21,448 nt of DNA from an uncultured Prevotella sp. (GCA_900768785.1 CAAGEG010000061.1:1-21448), one strand, 5' to 3'; shown: positions 1-8,431, counted from the first letter of the stretch. Translations and numbers: made by a program. The notes: a model not told the origin generated them from the sequence alone.

Positions 1-61
1 GACATTGCAGAGTAAGTGAAGTAAAACAGTAAACTAACAAATAATCTGTGAAGTAAAATCA

Positions 62-178
62 GTCAAAGTCACTATGGTGTTTACGAGTCGTAAACACCAT
101 AGTAAGCATGTCTAAACACCATAGTTACGACCCGTAAACACCATAGTTATGATTTGTAAACAACGTGGTTAAAAATCA
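62..178 (+). repeat. 22-bp-period direct repeat array (4 units) with one inverted copy
   Basis: Four direct units start at 91, 113, 135 and 157, exactly 22 bp apart. The first three share the core TAAACACCATAGT; the fourth is degenerate (TAAACAACGTGGTTA). The last seven bases of each unit vary. An inverted copy (71-84) faces the first unit across the 5-bp spacer GAGTC, giving a perfect 14-bp inverted repeat at 71-84/90-103. The rest of 1-341 shows no gene and no clear promoter; it is AT-rich leader DNA before the flippase gene. A 22-bp period is about two helical turns, so a protein could bind all units on one DNA face; this is inference. Confidence 0.85.
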
Positions 179-341
179 AGACCTACAACTCTTCAAAAAT
201 CAAAATACAAGACAAAGAATTCTTATTATGCGTTTTTGTTTTGCGCTCCTTCATATTCGCAACCCTCAAAGAATGTTTATCCTTTTGTTATCCAATAGAC
301 TTAATAGTATAATAATCGGTAATAAAAGCCGTTAATTAATT

Positions 342-1799
342 ATGTCATTCTTATTTAAAGGCAGCGGAACTTATGCCCACATAGTTAAATATACCGGAGT
401 GTTTGGCGGTGTACAGATGCTAAGCATTCTTGCCACTCTTGTGCGCAACAAGTTTACTGCTTTGCTGATAGGTCCTTTCGGCATGGGACTGTCATCTTTG
501 TTCTCCACAATAACATTGTTGATGTCGCAAGCCACCGGGTTTGGCATATCTTTCAGCGCAGTGAGGCACCTCTCGGAAATATCTTCGCAAGGAGACAACA
601 AGGAGTTGCAAAGATATATAGGTATGGTAAGAGCATGGACAATACTTGCCGCGCTGTTGGGAACAATAGCTTGTGCAATTATAGGACCGTTGTTGTGCCT
701 TTATGTATTCAATGGTAACGACCACACAACAGACATTATAATGTTGTCTCCCATAGTAGGTATGTTGACTATATGCGGAGGAGAGTCTGCCATACTTAAA
801 GCTATGCGACAACTCAAAGCGTTGGCTTTGATACAGACAGCAGGTGCTTTGGCTTCGGTAATGCTGTCTATACCTATTTATTACATGTATGGAGTAAGAG
901 GTATAGTGGCTGTTATGCTGGCTTTTAATGTCTTCATACTTATCATTACTCTATGGAAAAGCCTGCATATGTATCCACTTCGCTTCAGCGGAATGTGGCG
1001 CAATATGGGGGAAGGAAGCCCAATGATAAAACTCGGAATGGCTTTTTTGCTCTCGGGAGTAGCCGGCACAGGAGCTGAAATGATAGTAAGATCATTCCTC
1101 AACATGACTGCAAGCACCGATGTTGTAGGGCTTTATAATGCAGCATATATACTGACTGTGACTTATTCGGGGCTTGTTTTCACAGCAATGGAAACCGACT
1201 ATTTCCCCAGATTGTCGGCAGTTAATAATGATAAACACGCTTTTGTACTTACTGCAAACAGGCAGATAGAAGTCTCCGTTCTCATTATTTCGCCACTCTT
1301 GGCTATGATGATGATATTCTTACCACTATTTGTACCTCTGCTATATAGCGATGTTTTCAAAGCTATAGTGCCAATGGCGCAAATAGCAGTAACGGCTATG
1401 TATTTTAATGCTATAAAGTTGCCTATTGCATATATGACACTTGCAAAGGGACATTCAATAGCTTTTCTGATACTTGAAACCATGTATGCCTCAGCATATG
1501 CCGTGTTTACGATGATCGGATATAATCTTTGGGGGTTGACGGGAGCAGGATTGGCACTTCTTGCAGCCCATGTCTTCGACTTAATAATGATATATATATA
1601 TGCTCATCTTAGATATGGCTTCACATTATCTCATCGTTCCATATCATACAGCATGATGCAATTGCCACTTGGAGCTATTGTTTACATTATCACACTCGTT
1701 GGTAAAGGTTGGTTATATTGGCTGACAGGACTCTTGATAATAACTTTAAGCATAGCCATCTCATTATGGCTGCTTAGAAAAAACGTAAACCGAGAGTAG
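342..1799 (+). CDS. O-antigen / polysaccharide flippase-like membrane protein (MATE-like, Wzx-type)
   Basis: This 485-residue protein is almost entirely hydrophobic, with roughly a dozen predicted membrane segments. Its N-terminus (FGGVQMLSILATLVRNKF, then IGPFGMGLSSLF) resembles Bacteroidetes O-antigen translocases of the MATE-like superfamily, which flip undecaprenyl-linked glycans across the inner membrane. Length fits that family (about 480). The start is the ATG at 342; no ribosome-binding site is visible, as is usual in Bacteroidetes. It stands alone on this strand, converging with miaB 44 bp downstream, and no glycosyltransferase cluster adjoins it within the window. The exact substrate (O-antigen, enterobacterial-common-antigen-like or capsule) cannot be told. 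The family call is fairly firm; the role is inferred. Confidence 0.75.
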   Translation: MSFLFKGSGTYAHIVKYTGVFGGVQMLSILATLVRNKFTALLIGPFGMGLSSLFSTITLLMSQATGFGISFSAVRHLSEISSQGDNKELQRYIGMVRAWTILAALLGTIACAIIGPLLCLYVFNGNDHTTDIIMLSPIVGMLTICGGESAILKAMRQLKALALIQTAGALASVMLSIPIYYMYGVRGIVAVMLAFNVFILIITLWKSLHMYPLRFSGMWRNMGEGSPMIKLGMAFLLSGVAGTGAEMIVRSFLNMTASTDVVGLYNAAYILTVTYSGLVFTAMETDYFPRLSAVNNDKHAFVLTANRQIEVSVLIISPLLAMMMIFLPLFVPLLYSDVFKAIVPMAQIAVTAMYFNAIKLPIAYMTLAKGHSIAFLILETMYASAYAVFTMIGYNLWGLTGAGLALLAAHVFDLIMIYIYAHLRYGFTLSHRSISYSMMQLPLGAIVYIITLVGKGWLYWLTGLLIITLSIAISLWLLRKNVNRE

Positions 1800-1830
1800 A
1801 GACAAGCAATATTGACATAAATGGTTGCTA

Positions 1831-1850
1831 TGTTTAGACCCGTCTAAACA
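1831..1850. terminator. Short hairpin between convergent genes
   Basis: A perfect 9-bp inverted repeat TGTTTAGAC/GTCTAAACA with a 2-base loop (CC) lies just after the flippase stop and covers the miaB stop codon (1844-1846). It has no clean T-tract on either strand, so it is only a weak candidate bidirectional terminator. The GTTTA/TAAAC arms recall the 22-bp repeat family seen elsewhere in the window. Confidence 0.4.
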
Positions 1851-3169
1851 GTCTCACCCTTTAGAGTAGCGCTGGAACTATCGGTAATTTTTACCTTTAC
1901 AGTTTGTCCGATGCGGCAAGAACCCTTGTCAAAAACAACCATTTTGTTTTGTCCGGTACGTCCACACAACTGCTCACGACTACGTTTGCTATATCCTTCT
2001 ATCAACACATCAAATGTCTTGCCTATATCTGCGGCATTTGATTTAGCAGATAAGCGAGTCTGAAGCTCTATCATCTCGGCAAGACGAGCAAGTTTTACTT
2101 CTTCAGGCACGTCATCCGGCAAATGTCGAGAGGCATAAGTGCCCGGCCGTTCACTATATTTAAACATGAACGCAGAGTCGTAACCAACCTCTTCCATTAA
2201 AGATAGAGACAGCCGATGGTCTTCTTCGGTTTCGCTATGATAGCCTACAAAAATGTCAGTACTTATTGCACAGTCAGGAATAATATTTCTTATAGCATCT
2301 ACACGCGAGAGATACCACTCGCGAGTATATTTTCTATTCATCAATTTCAATATTCTGTTAGAGCCACTTTGCACAGGCAGATGTATGTGATGGCATATAT
2401 TGGGCATTTCGGCAATGACTTTAAGAGTGTCATCACTCATATCCTTAGGGTGACTTGTGGTAAAACGCACTCGCATATCGGGTACTGACTCGGCGACAAG
2501 ACGCAACAGGGTAGGGAAAGGCACATCTTTTCCACTCCCATCAGGTTGAATGGCACTATAACTATTAACGTTTTGGCCGAGCAGAGTCACTTCACGGTAA
2601 CCTCTATCATGCAAGTCTTTAACTTCGCGCAATATGCTTTCAACATCTCGGCTGCGTTCACGACCACGAGTATAAGGCACTATACAATAGTGACAGAAAT
2701 TGTTGCAACCGCGCATAATGCTGACAAAGCCTCCTATATGTGTACCACAGATTCTTTGAGGCACGATGTCACGGTAGGTTTCTGTTGTAGAAAGTTCAAT
2801 ATTTATAGCTTTGTAACCCGCTTCTGCCTGAGCAACGAGGTCCGGAAGGGACAGATAGGCATCGGGACCTGCAACAACATCTGCATGATGATGCTGCAGA
2901 AGGTCTTCTTTCACACGTTCTGCCATGCATCCCAATACACCTATGATAAACTTATGACCCTTGTTGCGCATGGCATTCAAGGTGTCGAGGCGGTTTATAA
3001 TCTTTTGTTCAGCATTGTCTCTTACGCTGCAAGTATTCAAAAAAACGGCATCTGCCACATCCAACTCTTCACATGTTTCATAGCCGGCCATTTTCATAAC
3101 AGATGCAACAACCTCGCTATCGGCAACGTTCATTTGGCATCCGTAAGTCTCTATATATAATTTCTTCAT
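1844..3169 (-). CDS. miaB: tRNA-2-methylthio-N6-dimethylallyladenosine synthase (MiaB)
   Basis: This radical-SAM methylthiotransferase adds the 2-methylthio group to i6A37 of tRNAs reading UNN codons. The 441-residue protein has the full architecture. The N-terminal UPF0004 domain carries three cluster cysteines (C11 in YGCQMN, C47 in NTCSVR, C81 in LGCMAER). The radical-SAM motif CNNFCHYC has C155, C159 and C162, and a C-terminal TRAM domain follows. The ATG at 3169 is chosen over a TTG two codons upstream because it gives the standard start MKKLYIETYGCQMN. It follows the DUF3108 gene with a 28-bp gap and may be the last gene of the minus-strand block. MiaB is distinguished from MtaB and RimO by the YGCQMN and NTCSVRDNAEQK motifs. 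Confidence 0.96.
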   Translation of the reverse strand: MKKLYIETYGCQMNVADSEVVASVMKMAGYETCEELDVADAVFLNTCSVRDNAEQKIINRLDTLNAMRNKGHKFIIGVLGCMAERVKEDLLQHHHADVVAGPDAYLSLPDLVAQAEAGYKAINIELSTTETYRDIVPQRICGTHIGGFVSIMRGCNNFCHYCIVPYTRGRERSRDVESILREVKDLHDRGYREVTLLGQNVNSYSAIQPDGSGKDVPFPTLLRLVAESVPDMRVRFTTSHPKDMSDDTLKVIAEMPNICHHIHLPVQSGSNRILKLMNRKYTREWYLSRVDAIRNIIPDCAISTDIFVGYHSETEEDHRLSLSLMEEVGYDSAFMFKYSERPGTYASRHLPDDVPEEVKLARLAEMIELQTRLSAKSNAADIGKTFDVLIEGYSKRSREQLCGRTGQNKMVVFDKGSCRIGQTVKVKITDSSSATLKGETV

Positions 3170-3197
3170 TGTCAATTTATTGTTTAGAATTGCGAAG

Positions 3198-3971
3198 TTA
3201 TTTCCTCATATTCGTAAGGAACGCTTTTGCTGCTCCAAACTTTAGGAACATATCAAGCCTAATAGGTATATGACTGTTGTCATCAGTTACATAAAAACGT
3301 GCTATCTCACGCCATTTGTTGTCTTCTTTCTCTGAATAAGACAGCTCCAAACAATTATATTTTTTGTTATTATCGGCTTTTACAACCTTTCTTCCATTGA
3401 ATTTCAATCGCGCAGGATTTATTCCATTACCGTCAGCAATAGGGAAATTGATTGTATGACCCGTTTCCCAACCTGTTGTTGTGAAGCTGCGTGCTCTAAG
3501 GAATATGTTCATCATGTCAAAAACACAATCTTCTCTTGATACTTTTCTGTTTTCAACCCTTCCACTCTTATGCAGACGACGTTGTTTTATATTACATTTG
3601 CCTCCTTCATAAGTGTACCACACTTCGTCAACAGTATATCTCTTGCCCTCATGAGCACCTTTTCGGTAATAAAGAGGTGCCAAATCGGTTGTGGAATAGC
3701 ATAGCAAGGTGTCGCGTAATATAAACATATTGTCCACATTCTTATTACCTCTTGTCGTAAGACTTGCCCTATATGCAGGCTGTCCTTTGTATTTGGTGTC
3801 AACGATATACATAGATGCGGTTCCCGCTTTTACCCATACGAACTTCCAATTATAGTATAGGTTGTATGAAAGAAACTCACCGCCTTTAAAGGCTGTGTTT
3901 TTCATACGGCATTGTGCTGAAGTTAATACAACAATAGCACATAGAAGGATTGTCGTTATATACTTTTTCAT
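3198..3971 (-). CDS. DUF3108 exported protein
   Basis: This 257-residue protein opens with a signal peptide (MKKYITTILLCAIVVLTSAQ, cleavage probably after TSA). It continues as a beta-rich domain with the DUF3108 look: GEFLSYNLYYNWKFVWVKAG near residues 31-50, then ASLTTRGNKNVDNMF and a C-terminal FYVTDDNSHIPIRLDM. It is predicted to be periplasmic. A cysteine follows the cleavage region (SAQC), but the context fits signal peptidase I better than a lipobox. No enzymatic motif is visible and the family has no established biochemical role. Its ATG overlaps the TGA of the Ig-like lipoprotein gene by 4 bp (ATGA), which implies translational coupling and suggests the two exported proteins work together. 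Confidence 0.8.
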   Translation of the reverse strand: MKKYITTILLCAIVVLTSAQCRMKNTAFKGGEFLSYNLYYNWKFVWVKAGTASMYIVDTKYKGQPAYRASLTTRGNKNVDNMFILRDTLLCYSTTDLAPLYYRKGAHEGKRYTVDEVWYTYEGGKCNIKQRRLHKSGRVENRKVSREDCVFDMMNIFLRARSFTTTGWETGHTINFPIADGNGINPARLKFNGRKVVKADNNKKYNCLELSYSEKEDNKWREIARFYVTDDNSHIPIRLDMFLKFGAAKAFLTNMRK

Positions 3972-5905
3972 TTCTTGTTTTTTGCTCTTTCGGCGTTGCG
4001 ATGTTTTATTGTTTTTTCAGCATCAGGCTTTTGTTTGGTAATAGCCATTGGCTTTTGACGTTCTCCGGATGTGCTTTCCGGATTCCATGTTAATGTATAG
4101 TCTCTTAAAGCTTTACACTCTATCTTCTCGGGATAGTAACAAGTCTTCTCCGGTTGCTTGTTTGAATAATAGTCTCCTGTGTCCCACACTCCGTTGTTGT
4201 TGGTATCAAAGAACAGACGTGCATAATAAGTACCCGGAGAGATATAGAAAAATTCTGCAACTCCATTATTTGATGATACTTGTTTTACCACTTTGTCGGA
4301 GCTATCAAGCAATTGAACGACGATAGTGCTGTCTGTTACAGAAGACAAATCAAAGAGTATGGTTGCAAAAGCATCGTCTGTTTTAACTCTGAAACCTTTT
4401 TTTATAGGTGCCGAAGTATAGCCATAAATGTCGGTAAATGCCATTGTGTCCACTTCCAAACTATATTCTATGCCCGGTCTCCATTCGCCAATAAACTCAT
4501 AAATTCGTTCGGAACTTGTTTTCTTTTGCAAGATAAAAGGTGCTCTATACCATAATGAGTCGTGTTTGGCATAGAGATGAATTTTTGAAGTATCGACTTC
4601 TGAAGGTGGAGAAGGCATCGTTATGAAGATGTTTTGGTCCGGTGCGGGCTCCGATTTCATATCTATACGTATGTCAAGAGGCTCTTTTGGCATTTCCGTT
4701 TGATATTCTTTACCGCGTTTTTTTGCTTTTTCTTGTTGCTTTTGCCATTCTTCTTTTTCTCTTGCGAGGCGTTTCATGCGTTTGGCATATGGCTCTTTGG
4801 CAAGTATTTCAAGTGTGTCTGTTTGTTGAGATAACACACCTGTTGTATCTGTCCCAAGGTAATCCACTTCGATACGTAGTGTATCCATATTGACTAATGC
4901 GGTATCTCGCAACCAATAAGTTATGGTATCGGCGCGTTCGGAAGCTTCTGTAATGATGTTATCTTCGGTTGAGAAGTTCAGTCCGCGCATTTTTGGCAAT
5001 TGTCCATCACCATAACTGAAATAAAGAGTGAAGCGATTGGGCTGTTGTCTGTCGCTCTTTATGAGGTATCTGTCTGTTTGTTGTGCTGTGAAAGCACGCA
5101 ATAAAATATTGTCAGGTGTAAATCTTGTATATCCTACTCTTGCTATTGAGTCAATGTGTAAAGAGTCTTTCCATATTGTATCTTGCCTTATTGCCGGTCC
5201 GGCAGCAGGTGTTATGATGTCGTTAGAAAAGGCTAAACGTTCACTTTTTTGATTGTAATAGTAGTTGCCATCAGCATCTTCAAGGGCATAAATCTTGTAG
5301 TTTCCGGGTGCTATACCGCGTATTATGAACTTGCCGCGACTGTCAGTTCTTGATACACGTAGCATAGATTGAGATGTGAAAGCTGTATCTGAGAGGTTGG
5401 AATATAGTCCAACGAGGATGCCTTTTATGGGCTCAAGATTGTTTGCATCAACAACATGGCCGCTCACTTCAAGTGTATCTATTTGGTTTCCTGTGGAGAA
5501 TGTGTATGTGAAATTGCCTAATGGGTTGCCCTCATTATTATCGCTGATAGCATCAGAAAAGTCAACGGTATATGTTGTAGATGTTTTTAGCGAGTCTTTA
5601 AGTTCTACAACTATTTTCTTACCTGCGGCTTTTATTTCCGGTGTTTCAAGTTGTGGTGGTGAGACAACAACCTTTTCAGTAGGGTTATCTACCTGAATAT
5701 ATTCATCGAAAACAATGTTTATTTTTCTTGTTTTTACATCTGTGGCTTTGTCTTTTGGCGAACAATAAGTAATGGAAGGTGGTGTTTCGTCATACCATCC
5801 ACCATCGGGTTGCCCCATTTTTGCGCATGATAGTATGACCAAAATCAATAATAGCGGTAAGCTATGATATGCCGCTTTGGTTATATTTTTATACTTAATG
5901 TTCAT
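3968..5905 (-). CDS. Lipoprotein with N-terminal Ig-like (Big_5/SbsA-type) domain
   Basis: This 645-residue protein has a lipoprotein signal with lipobox ILSC (lipidated C27), so it is predicted to be anchored to a membrane. Residues about 40-135 form a bacterial Ig-like domain: DETPPSITYCSPKDKATDV, then FDEYIQVDNP and TYTVDFSDAISDNNEGNPLG, as in the Big_5 family. A carboxypeptidase-regulatory-like module follows (near 145-225; GKFIIRGIAPGNYKIYALED). A highly charged, probably helical stretch (about 370-400, YAKRMKRLAREKEEWQKQQE) separates it from the C-terminal half. Near the end, FDTNNNGVWDTGD resembles a calcium-binding loop, and the tail is Lys-rich. The gene starts 2 bp after the GH3 stop and overlaps the DUF3108 start. 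It is recognisable as a common Bacteroidales envelope protein, but its function is unknown. Confidence 0.75.
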   Translation of the reverse strand: MNIKYKNITKAAYHSLPLLLILVILSCAKMGQPDGGWYDETPPSITYCSPKDKATDVKTRKINIVFDEYIQVDNPTEKVVVSPPQLETPEIKAAGKKIVVELKDSLKTSTTYTVDFSDAISDNNEGNPLGNFTYTFSTGNQIDTLEVSGHVVDANNLEPIKGILVGLYSNLSDTAFTSQSMLRVSRTDSRGKFIIRGIAPGNYKIYALEDADGNYYYNQKSERLAFSNDIITPAAGPAIRQDTIWKDSLHIDSIARVGYTRFTPDNILLRAFTAQQTDRYLIKSDRQQPNRFTLYFSYGDGQLPKMRGLNFSTEDNIITEASERADTITYWLRDTALVNMDTLRIEVDYLGTDTTGVLSQQTDTLEILAKEPYAKRMKRLAREKEEWQKQQEKAKKRGKEYQTEMPKEPLDIRIDMKSEPAPDQNIFITMPSPPSEVDTSKIHLYAKHDSLWYRAPFILQKKTSSERIYEFIGEWRPGIEYSLEVDTMAFTDIYGYTSAPIKKGFRVKTDDAFATILFDLSSVTDSTIVVQLLDSSDKVVKQVSSNNGVAEFFYISPGTYYARLFFDTNNNGVWDTGDYYSNKQPEKTCYYPEKIECKALRDYTLTWNPESTSGERQKPMAITKQKPDAEKTIKHRNAERAKNKK

Positions 5906-5907
5906 TA

Positions 5908-7428
5908 TCAGTCCTTTTTAAAACTGTTCATCACAATCATTTGTTCAATGATATCGCGACTATTGTTAAGACGTGGCACTTTGTGCTGACCTCCAAGTTT
6001 GCCTTTTGATTTAAGCCAATCATTGAATAAGTCTTTGCGAGCAGTAATTATTTCAAGATGTTGTAGCGTGATGTCTTTGTAGCGTTTAGCTTCATAGTCG
6101 CTATTAATCTCTTGAAGTTTGTTGTCAAGTATGCTTGCGAATGTGTCTATGTCTTTTGGTGGGCGTGAGAACTCTATTAGCCATTGATGACGACATTTGG
6201 CTTTACCGTCCATAAACACGGGTGCGGCGGTGTATTCAAGCACTTCGGCGTTTGTTTTTTGGCATGCATAGGCAAGACCTTTCTCTGCATTGTCAACGAT
6301 AAGTTCCTCTCCGAAGGCATTAATAAAGCTTTTTGTGCGTCCTGTAATGATAAATTTGTATGGGTTTTTTGATGTGAATTTTATAGTATCTCCTATGATA
6401 TAACGCCAAAGACCGCATGATGTAGAGATGACCATTGCATAGTTGACATTTGTTTCTACTCCGGTTAGCGGTACTATTGTTGGGTTTTCGCTGCCGAACT
6501 CATCCATCGGGATAAACTCATAGAATACTCCATAGTCAAGCATTAATAGCATAGAGGGATCTGAAGGGTCGTTTTGCAGTCCGAAAAAGCCTTCGCTGGC
6601 ATTATAAGTTTCCATATAATGCATGTTGGGCGAGGTGATTATTTGTTGGTATTGTTTGCGATAGGGTGTGAAAGCAACGCCTCCGTGGAAGAACATTTCA
6701 AGATTTGGCCATACTTCATTAATGGTTTTTTTGCCGGTTATCTCAAGAACTTTTGTCAAAACAGATAGCATCCAAGATGGGACACCGCTGATATTGGTGA
6801 TGTTTTTATTGATTGTTTCGTGTGCTATGCGCTCTCTTTTAACTTCAAAGTCAGAGAGTAAGGCTGTCTTTTTGCAAGGAACTCTAACGAGATTAGCCAA
6901 TGGGTTGATGTTTTCTATCAGTATTGCACTAAGGTCTCCAACAAGACTGCCCGGCAGATTATAGTTTGGCGAGTGGCTACCACCGAGTATAAGACTTCTT
7001 CCATCAAAGATTCGGCTATGCGGATTGTTTTTCAGATACATGGCAACGGCATCTTTGCCTCCTTTATAGTGGAGGTTATGCAGTCCGTCGTGGCTTACCG
7101 GGATAAACTTACTCTTGTCGTTTGTCGTGCCACTTGACTTTGCATACCATTGTATATAGCCGGGCCACAGTACGTCTTTCTCTCCGTGACGCATGCGGTC
7201 TATGAGATTTTTGAGTTCTTCGTATGTGTTTAACGGTACGTTTTTCGCAAAATCATCATAGCTTTTTATGCTGCTGAATGAATGTTTATTGCCATATATA
7301 GTGTTCTGAGCAGTTGACAAGAGATAGTCAAGAACGCTGTTTTGAAGGGCTTCGCCCTCATTTATGTGTCTTTCAAGTTCCTTTTGGCGAGCCTTGAAAG
7401 CAATTCTTGCAATATTGGTAATACTCAT
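5908..7428 (-). CDS. GH3-family acyl-adenylating (auxin-responsive promoter-like) enzyme
   Basis: This 506-residue protein belongs to the GH3 branch of the ANL adenylating superfamily, best known in plants, where members join amino acids to jasmonate or auxin. Visible motifs are the nucleotide-binding loop SSGTTNDKSKFIP (98-110), YNASEGFFG (275-283), YIIGDTIKF (343-351) and the hinge region ITGRTKSFINAFGEE (361-375). The ATG at 7428 is preferred to one at 7485, because a -7 promoter box lies at 7483-7490 and would leave no leader for the longer form. There is no signal peptide, so it should be cytoplasmic. The bacterial substrate is unknown. The next gene encodes an exported lipoprotein, 2 bp away, which hints at a role linked to envelope modification; this is inference. 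Confidence 0.85.
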   Translation of the reverse strand: MSITNIARIAFKARQKELERHINEGEALQNSVLDYLLSTAQNTIYGNKHSFSSIKSYDDFAKNVPLNTYEELKNLIDRMRHGEKDVLWPGYIQWYAKSSGTTNDKSKFIPVSHDGLHNLHYKGGKDAVAMYLKNNPHSRIFDGRSLILGGSHSPNYNLPGSLVGDLSAILIENINPLANLVRVPCKKTALLSDFEVKRERIAHETINKNITNISGVPSWMLSVLTKVLEITGKKTINEVWPNLEMFFHGGVAFTPYRKQYQQIITSPNMHYMETYNASEGFFGLQNDPSDPSMLLMLDYGVFYEFIPMDEFGSENPTIVPLTGVETNVNYAMVISTSCGLWRYIIGDTIKFTSKNPYKFIITGRTKSFINAFGEELIVDNAEKGLAYACQKTNAEVLEYTAAPVFMDGKAKCRHQWLIEFSRPPKDIDTFASILDNKLQEINSDYEAKRYKDITLQHLEIITARKDLFNDWLKSKGKLGGQHKVPRLNNSRDIIEQMIVMNSFKKD

Positions 7429-7482
7429 ATTCTGATAATCAGTTGCGCCAAATGATATGTTGGCATAGATACATAGATTTTG

Positions 7483-7490
7483 CAAAGTTA
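7483..7490 (-). promoter_or_regulatory. -7 box of the GH3 operon promoter
   Basis: On the minus strand the sequence TAACTTTG is a perfect match to the Bacteroidetes -7 element TAnnTTTG, about 50 bases upstream of the chosen GH3 start. No clear TTTG -33 element was found at the usual distance. It helps exclude the upstream ATG at 7485. Confidence 0.6.
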
Positions 7491-7577
7491 AAGTAAAGTT
7501 TTATAATATGTATCTTTTTTCGTTTTTTTATGATAGAATATAGGTGGGAATATATAGGATTTTTCTGATTTTTTTAT

Positions 7578-7585
7578 TATGTTTG
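7578..7585 (+). promoter_or_regulatory. -7 box upstream of conserved hypothetical gene
   Basis: TATGTTTG matches TAnnTTTG, 30 bases before the ATG at 7616, and argues against translation from the ATG at 7544 upstream of it. No TTTG -33 element is visible. Confidence 0.5.
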
Positions 7586-7615
7586 CATCATGATAACCTT
7601 CATAATGACAATGCT

Positions 7616-8263
7616 ATGACAAGTCATCCGATGTGGTCTGACCAATATTGGCCTTTGCTTATGCAGATATATATGCGAAGTCCAAAGGGTATAAAGCCGA
7701 TGTATTCAAGGCCTATGGTAAATTTGGCACTTGAATTGCATGTGCCGCCAAAGGTTTTGTTTGCTCTTATGTTCTCTTTGCGTTGCACAGATGTGCCTCA
7801 TGTGAAGCGTCTTTGGGCTTTATATGGTGACAATAAAAGGCGATTGGCGCGTGCTGTGGCTAAGATTAGGGCTATGGAAGGTTTTGGTTGCGCAAAAGAT
7901 TTTTATGAAGGAGTTGATGTGGCTGAGTCTTTTGAACGTCATTTTCGCCCTATTCCCGACAAGGGAAATATTACTCCGGCAATGTTAGTAATTGTTCTTG
8001 ACCTTTATTTCCGGCTCACCCCGATAACAATGGTAGAAGAAACGCCTGAGGTTGTGCAGATGTCGCGGTTGTTACGCATTAAGACAGGACAAGTGGTTGA
8101 GATAATGAAGGCTTTTCAAATGTGTGATCCGTATATTCATCGCAATAATGAGGTAGATAAAAGTCTGCTTGAGGCTTGTCAAGAGGTATGGAATATATAC
8201 GGTAACGATTGTCCTGAAGACTTGGCGGCTTATGCAGCGCAACTTAAAGAATATTTTAAGTGA
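7616..8263 (+). CDS. Conserved hypothetical Bacteroidales protein (about 215 aa)
   Basis: Reading from the ATG at 7616 gives a 215-residue soluble, helix-rich protein starting MTSHPMWSDQYWPLLMQIYM. I recognise the type as an uncharacterised Bacteroidales protein, with segments such as GIKPMYSRPMVNLALELHVPP and LTPITMVEETPEVVQMSRLL. I see no catalytic motif, signal peptide or membrane segment. The ATG at 7544 would add a hydrophobic stretch (GIYRIFLIFLLCL) but lies upstream of a -7 promoter box at 7578-7585, so the shorter form is preferred. The gene diverges from the GH3 operon. Many basic residues and regular helices would allow a nucleic-acid or protein-binding role, but nothing proves one. 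Confidence 0.75.
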   Translation: MTSHPMWSDQYWPLLMQIYMRSPKGIKPMYSRPMVNLALELHVPPKVLFALMFSLRCTDVPHVKRLWALYGDNKRRLARAVAKIRAMEGFGCAKDFYEGVDVAESFERHFRPIPDKGNITPAMLVIVLDLYFRLTPITMVEETPEVVQMSRLLRIKTGQVVEIMKAFQMCDPYIHRNNEVDKSLLEACQEVWNIYGNDCPEDLAAYAAQLKEYFK

Positions 8264-8349
8264 TATTTTGTTCTTGTTGTTTGTAAGTCGTTAATATGCT
8301 GTTTGCAGATGCTAAACATATGGTTTACATGTCATAAATACGCTGTTTA
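8262..8349 (-). repeat. Second 22-bp-period repeat array (degenerate, minus orientation)
   Basis: Read on the minus strand, units start at 8349 (TAAACAGCGTATTTATGA), 8327 (TAAACCATATGTTTAGCA), 8305 (CAAACAGCATATTAACGA) and 8283 (CAAACAACAAGAAC), again exactly 22 bp apart. They share the TAAACA-CATA-TTA-GA pattern of the array at 91-178 but are more diverged. The last unit is weak. The array begins at the stop codon of the preceding gene and fills about half the 205-bp gap before the peptidase gene. Confidence 0.65.
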
Positions 8350-8431
8350 TAAAACAAAAACCATATATTTAAGTAGCGCAAATTACATGATGAAGATTTC
8401 AGAATACTAAACATTAATTTATTTCAAAGAG

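Noticed and set aside
62..178. CRISPR array
   Set aside because: The repeat core is about 13-15 bp with only 7-9 bp between cores, far too short for CRISPR repeats and spacers, and there are no cas genes.
281..296. Possible -7 box (TCCTTTTG-like) before the flippase gene
   Set aside because: It lacks the TA of TAnnTTTG and a convincing spaced -33 element.
2546..3160. Plus-strand 204-residue open frame opposite miaB
   Set aside because: It is entirely antisense to a certain miaB gene and shows no domain; a shadow frame.
7429..7485. Longer GH3 start at 7485
   Set aside because: It lies inside the predicted -7 promoter element, and the extra 19 residues do not look like the family N-terminus.
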